Positions 5,765-7,134 of a stretch of 7,134 bases of DNA are shown here, piece by piece. The stretch comes from Bacillota bacterium (GTDB lineage Bacteria > Bacillota > Clostridia > Acetivibrionales > DTU013): contig JAEYOM010000152.1 in assembly GCA_023411715.1 (NCBI GenBank), forward strand, positions 1-7,134, given 5' to 3'. The number at the start of each line of letters is the position of its first letter. The first letter of the stretch is position 1. A program made the translations under genes and the position numbers. A model generated the notes under the pieces. It ran no database searches. It worked only from the letters and a program-made list of their open reading frames with translations, and was not told the DNA's origin.

Positions 5765-6649
5765 TCAGAAATTATTATACTTAAAAGGCAGCGATGCTGA
5801 TGCGATCGATAATATAAAACAACCGATGCATGCCAGCACGAACATTATTATGCAGGCGACCAGAAGCGCCACGCCAAAAGACCTCCTGTCCTTATCGCCT
5901 TCCGAATTCATGAAGACTATAGCCGTTATGATACCTGCAAGCTGACCGATGCCCGGCAATAAAGCGAACAGTAGGGTAAGGAAGACCTTCAGTCCGTTGC
6001 TGAGCGCAGGCTTTTCATACCTTTGTCCCTGCTGCGGCCTGTTCTGGTAATACGGTCTCCGGTAGTCCTGCTCAGGTCTTTCGGGATTCTGCCACTGTCC
6101 CTGTCCCCCCTGCTGGGTCTGGTACTGTGCCTGTATCTCCTGCTGGGTCTGGTACTGTGCCTGTATCTCCTGCTGCGGCTGTGTCTGTGTCTGAGCCGGG
6201 GCAGGCGGCTGTGTCTGGTACTGTGCAGGAGCCGGTTCCTGCGGCTGTGTCTGCGTCCGCTCTGGAGCTCCGGCGGATTCGGGGGAATGGGCGGGATTTG
6301 AGGCCTCACTGTTTACAGGGTTGTCTACCGTGCCGCTGTCCCGGTCGTTATCCCGGCTGCTGTCCTGGGCATTATACTGGCTGCTGTCCCGGCCGTTATC
6401 ACGGCTGCTGTCCTGGGCATTATACTGGCTGCCGTCCTGGCTGCTGACCCGGCCGTTATTCGTACCGGCGGGTTCGCCTGGAAACGGGTTCATACCCTGA
6501 TCGGCAGGTTGATTTGGCTCATTGCTGCCGTAACCGTTATCGAAGGTCACTTCCAATAGGCTGCCGCAATAAGGGCAACGGCCGGAACGCGCCGGGATGG
6601 TTTCGCCACAGAAGCCGCATTTTTTCTGAGGATCATTATTATAAGACAA
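5765..6649 (-). CDS. Zinc-ribbon membrane protein with repetitive Gln/Asn-rich linker
   Basis: A 294-residue protein in three parts. An N-terminal zinc ribbon has two CxxC knuckles (Cys11, Cys14, Cys25, Cys28). A long disordered linker (about 33-215), rich in Gln, Asn, Ser, Asp and Pro, follows. Two hydrophobic segments (about 221-247 and 257-285), joined by a charged loop (SEGDKDRRS), close the protein near its C-terminus. It has no signal peptide, so the ribbon probably sits on the cytoplasmic side. The linker holds two perfect or near-perfect tandem repeats: SQYNAQDSSRDNGRDS at 74-89 and again (one change) at 90-105, and QEIQAQYQTQ at 160-169 and 170-179. The TTG start is set by AAAGGGAGG ending 7 bases upstream. 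Similar layouts are common in Firmicutes proteins of unknown role. It is the first gene of the run leading to DUF2085 and the cyclo-ligase. No function can be assigned. Confidence 0.82.
   Translation of the reverse strand: MSYNNDPQKKCGFCGETIPARSGRCPYCGSLLEVTFDNGYGSNEPNQPADQGMNPFPGEPAGTNNGRVSSQDGSQYNAQDSSRDNGRDSSQYNAQDSSRDNDRDSGTVDNPVNSEASNPAHSPESAGAPERTQTQPQEPAPAQYQTQPPAPAQTQTQPQQEIQAQYQTQQEIQAQYQTQQGGQGQWQNPERPEQDYRRPYYQNRPQQGQRYEKPALSNGLKVFLTLLFALLPGIGQLAGIITAIVFMNSEGDKDRRSFGVALLVACIIMFVLACIGCFILSIASASLPFKYNNF
6111..6170. repeat. Perfect 30-base tandem duplication in the zinc-ribbon gene
   Basis: The units 6111-6140 and 6141-6170 are identical at all 30 bases, in frame, and encode QEIQAQYQTQ twice. 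Shorter degenerate copies of the Gln-Thr-Gln pattern flank it (QYQTQPPAPAQTQTQPQ), so the linker seems to grow by slippage or unequal recombination. Identity at the base level points to a recent event. Confidence 0.9.
6335..6430. repeat. 48-base tandem duplication in the zinc-ribbon gene
   Basis: Two 48-base units (6335-6382 and 6383-6430) differ at only a few positions and encode a 16-residue repeat, SQYNAQDSSRDNGRDS. A decayed third unit, related to CCGTCCTGGCTGCTG, follows toward 6460. The period keeps the reading frame. Confidence 0.85.
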
Positions 6650-6660
6650 AAAAATTCCTC

Positions 6661-6690
6661 CCTTTAGATGTTTTACCTTTAGATGTTTTA
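6661..6690. repeat. Perfect 15-base tandem duplication at the zinc-ribbon gene's ribosome binding site
   Basis: CCTTTAGATGTTTTA occurs twice in direct succession (6661-6675 and 6676-6690). Read on the minus strand each unit ends in TAAAGG, so the copy next to the gene forms part of its AAAGGGAGG ribosome binding site and the other copy gives a second AAAGG 15 bases upstream. Confidence 0.9.
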
Positions 6691-6813
6691 AATGAAATCC
6701 GTGCCTTATTGGCGCTAAACATCCTCCTGCTTATTCACTTTCCTTGCTCTATTCGATCAAACTTATATACGTGCTCGTTTTATAATATTCGCTCTATTTG
6801 AAAAAAATCCTTT
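6691..6813. other. AT-rich intergenic region with an 11-base direct repeat
   Basis: This gap separates the corrinoid-activation gene from the zinc-ribbon gene and should hold the promoter of the downstream minus-strand run. GCTCTATTCGA (6746-6756) and GCTCTATTTGA (6791-6801) match at 10 of 11 bases and start 45 bases apart, which could be paired protein-binding sites. On the minus strand, TATTATAAA and TATATAAG are possible -10 elements, but neither has a convincing -35. No RNA gene or supported CDS is seen here. A weak AAAAAGGATTTTTTT stretch at 6801-6815, just after the upstream stop, may act as a poor terminator. Confidence 0.4.
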
Positions 6814-7134
6814 TTAGAACATCATGTTCTCAACATATTTCTCCGTAAAATATACTGAGGCTGACAGCTCGACATATCTAACCCTGCGCGACAGGATTTC
6901 AGCTGTTCTGAGGCTTGCGGCGGACAACAGTCCTTCAGCCGCCCCCGCCCCGGAAGCGTTTCCGATTGCTTCGATCCTGTTTTCAAAAGTTTTGGGCAAA
7001 AGCCCGATCCTGATTGCAGTGTCAATGTGAAGACTGCTTCCGAAGCCTCCCGCAAGGTATACTTTCCTTATATCGTCCGGCGAGATACCCGCCTCCCTGA
7101 TCAGCGTCTCGATACCCGCGGCAATGGCAGCCTT
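6814..7134 (-). CDS. ASKHA/DUF4445 corrinoid-activation protein, C-terminal part
   Basis: Partial gene: 106 codons plus TAA (6814-6816), reading in from the right edge of the window. The visible piece matches the C-terminal ATPase lobe of the ASKHA/DUF4445 family, which includes the RamA and AcsV-type activators. These use ATP and an N-terminal 2Fe-2S ferredoxin domain to reduce inactive Co(II) corrinoid proteins to Co(I). Family marks here are KAAIAAGIETLIREAGIS, the nucleotide-binding VYLAGGFGSSLHID, AIRIGLLPKTF, IEAIGNASGAGAAEGLLSA, and the tail VELSASVYFTEKYVENMMF. The ferredoxin part would lie outside the window, so it cannot be confirmed. The gene implies methyl-transfer chemistry through a corrinoid protein, such as methylamine, methoxy compound or Wood-Ljungdahl metabolism. 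The methyltransferase partners are probably upstream, beyond the edge. Confidence 0.85.
   Translation of the reverse strand, partial: KAAIAAGIETLIREAGISPDDIRKVYLAGGFGSSLHIDTAIRIGLLPKTFENRIEAIGNASGAGAAEGLLSAASLRTAEILSRRVRYVELSASVYFTEKYVENMMF

Noticed and set aside
6111..6430. Tandem repeats as a CRISPR array
   Set aside because: The units are directly adjacent with no unique spacers, keep the reading frame, and encode a protein linker.
6023..6447. Plus-strand and alternative-frame ORFs across the Gln-rich linker
   Set aside because: They are open only because of the repetitive CTG/CCG-rich composition of the true minus-strand gene; they have no ribosome binding sites and no recognisable domains.
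6692..6709. Minus-strand AGGCACGGATTTCATTT as a sigma-54 (-24/-12) promoter for the zinc-ribbon gene
   Set aside because: The -24 half fits, but the -12 half lacks the required GC pair (AT is found at that spacing).
6650..6733. 27-codon minus-strand ORF (MFSANKARISFKTSKG...) ahead of the zinc-ribbon gene, as a leader peptide
   Set aside because: Its GGAGG abuts the ATG with no spacing, and its KTSKG repeat simply reflects the 15-base DNA duplication.
6816..6830. AGAACATCATGTTCT, resembling a LexA (SOS) box
   Set aside because: The Firmicute LexA box is GAAC-N4-GTTC; here the gap is 5 bases. The site also overlaps the last codons of the corrinoid-activation gene rather than a promoter.

Overview
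The window looks like a chromosomal segment of a Firmicute, most likely an anaerobic clostridium. The reasons are purine-rich Shine-Dalgarno sites with GTG and TTG starts, a TnpX-like large serine recombinase, a CPBP membrane protease, a DUF2085 membrane protein, and the end of an ASKHA/DUF4445 corrinoid-activation protein. That last family is typical of acetogens and other users of methyl-corrinoid proteins. The exact genus cannot be read from the sequence.

Right part (about 7134 down to 3350, all minus strand). The C-terminal 106 codons of the ASKHA/DUF4445 gene enter from the right edge. After a 164-base AT-rich gap with short repeats come four closely spaced genes: a zinc-ribbon protein with a repetitive Gln/Asn-rich linker and two membrane helices, a DUF2085 membrane protein, 5-formyltetrahydrofolate cyclo-ligase, and a CPBP-family intramembrane protease. 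A strong palindrome then precedes an rpoN-like gene for sigma-54. This sigma-54 protein has the activator-binding, core-binding and helix-turn-helix regions, but it stops before the C-terminal RpoN box. It is followed at once by a two-way terminator region and a convergent small gene.

Left part (1-2170). A plus-strand gene for an unrecognised acidic 103-residue protein has its own promoter and ribosome binding site. Divergent from it is a minus-strand unit: a 59-codon small ORF with a good ribosome binding site, overlapping out of frame the start of a 521-codon large serine recombinase. An 18-base imperfect palindrome lies between the two divergent promoters.

No complete known defence or mobile system is visible. 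The points most worth following are the sigma-54 protein without its RpoN box, the overlapping small ORF/recombinase arrangement with its palindrome and divergent orphan gene, the palindrome over the sigma-54 promoter, and the fresh exact tandem duplications in and just before the zinc-ribbon gene.
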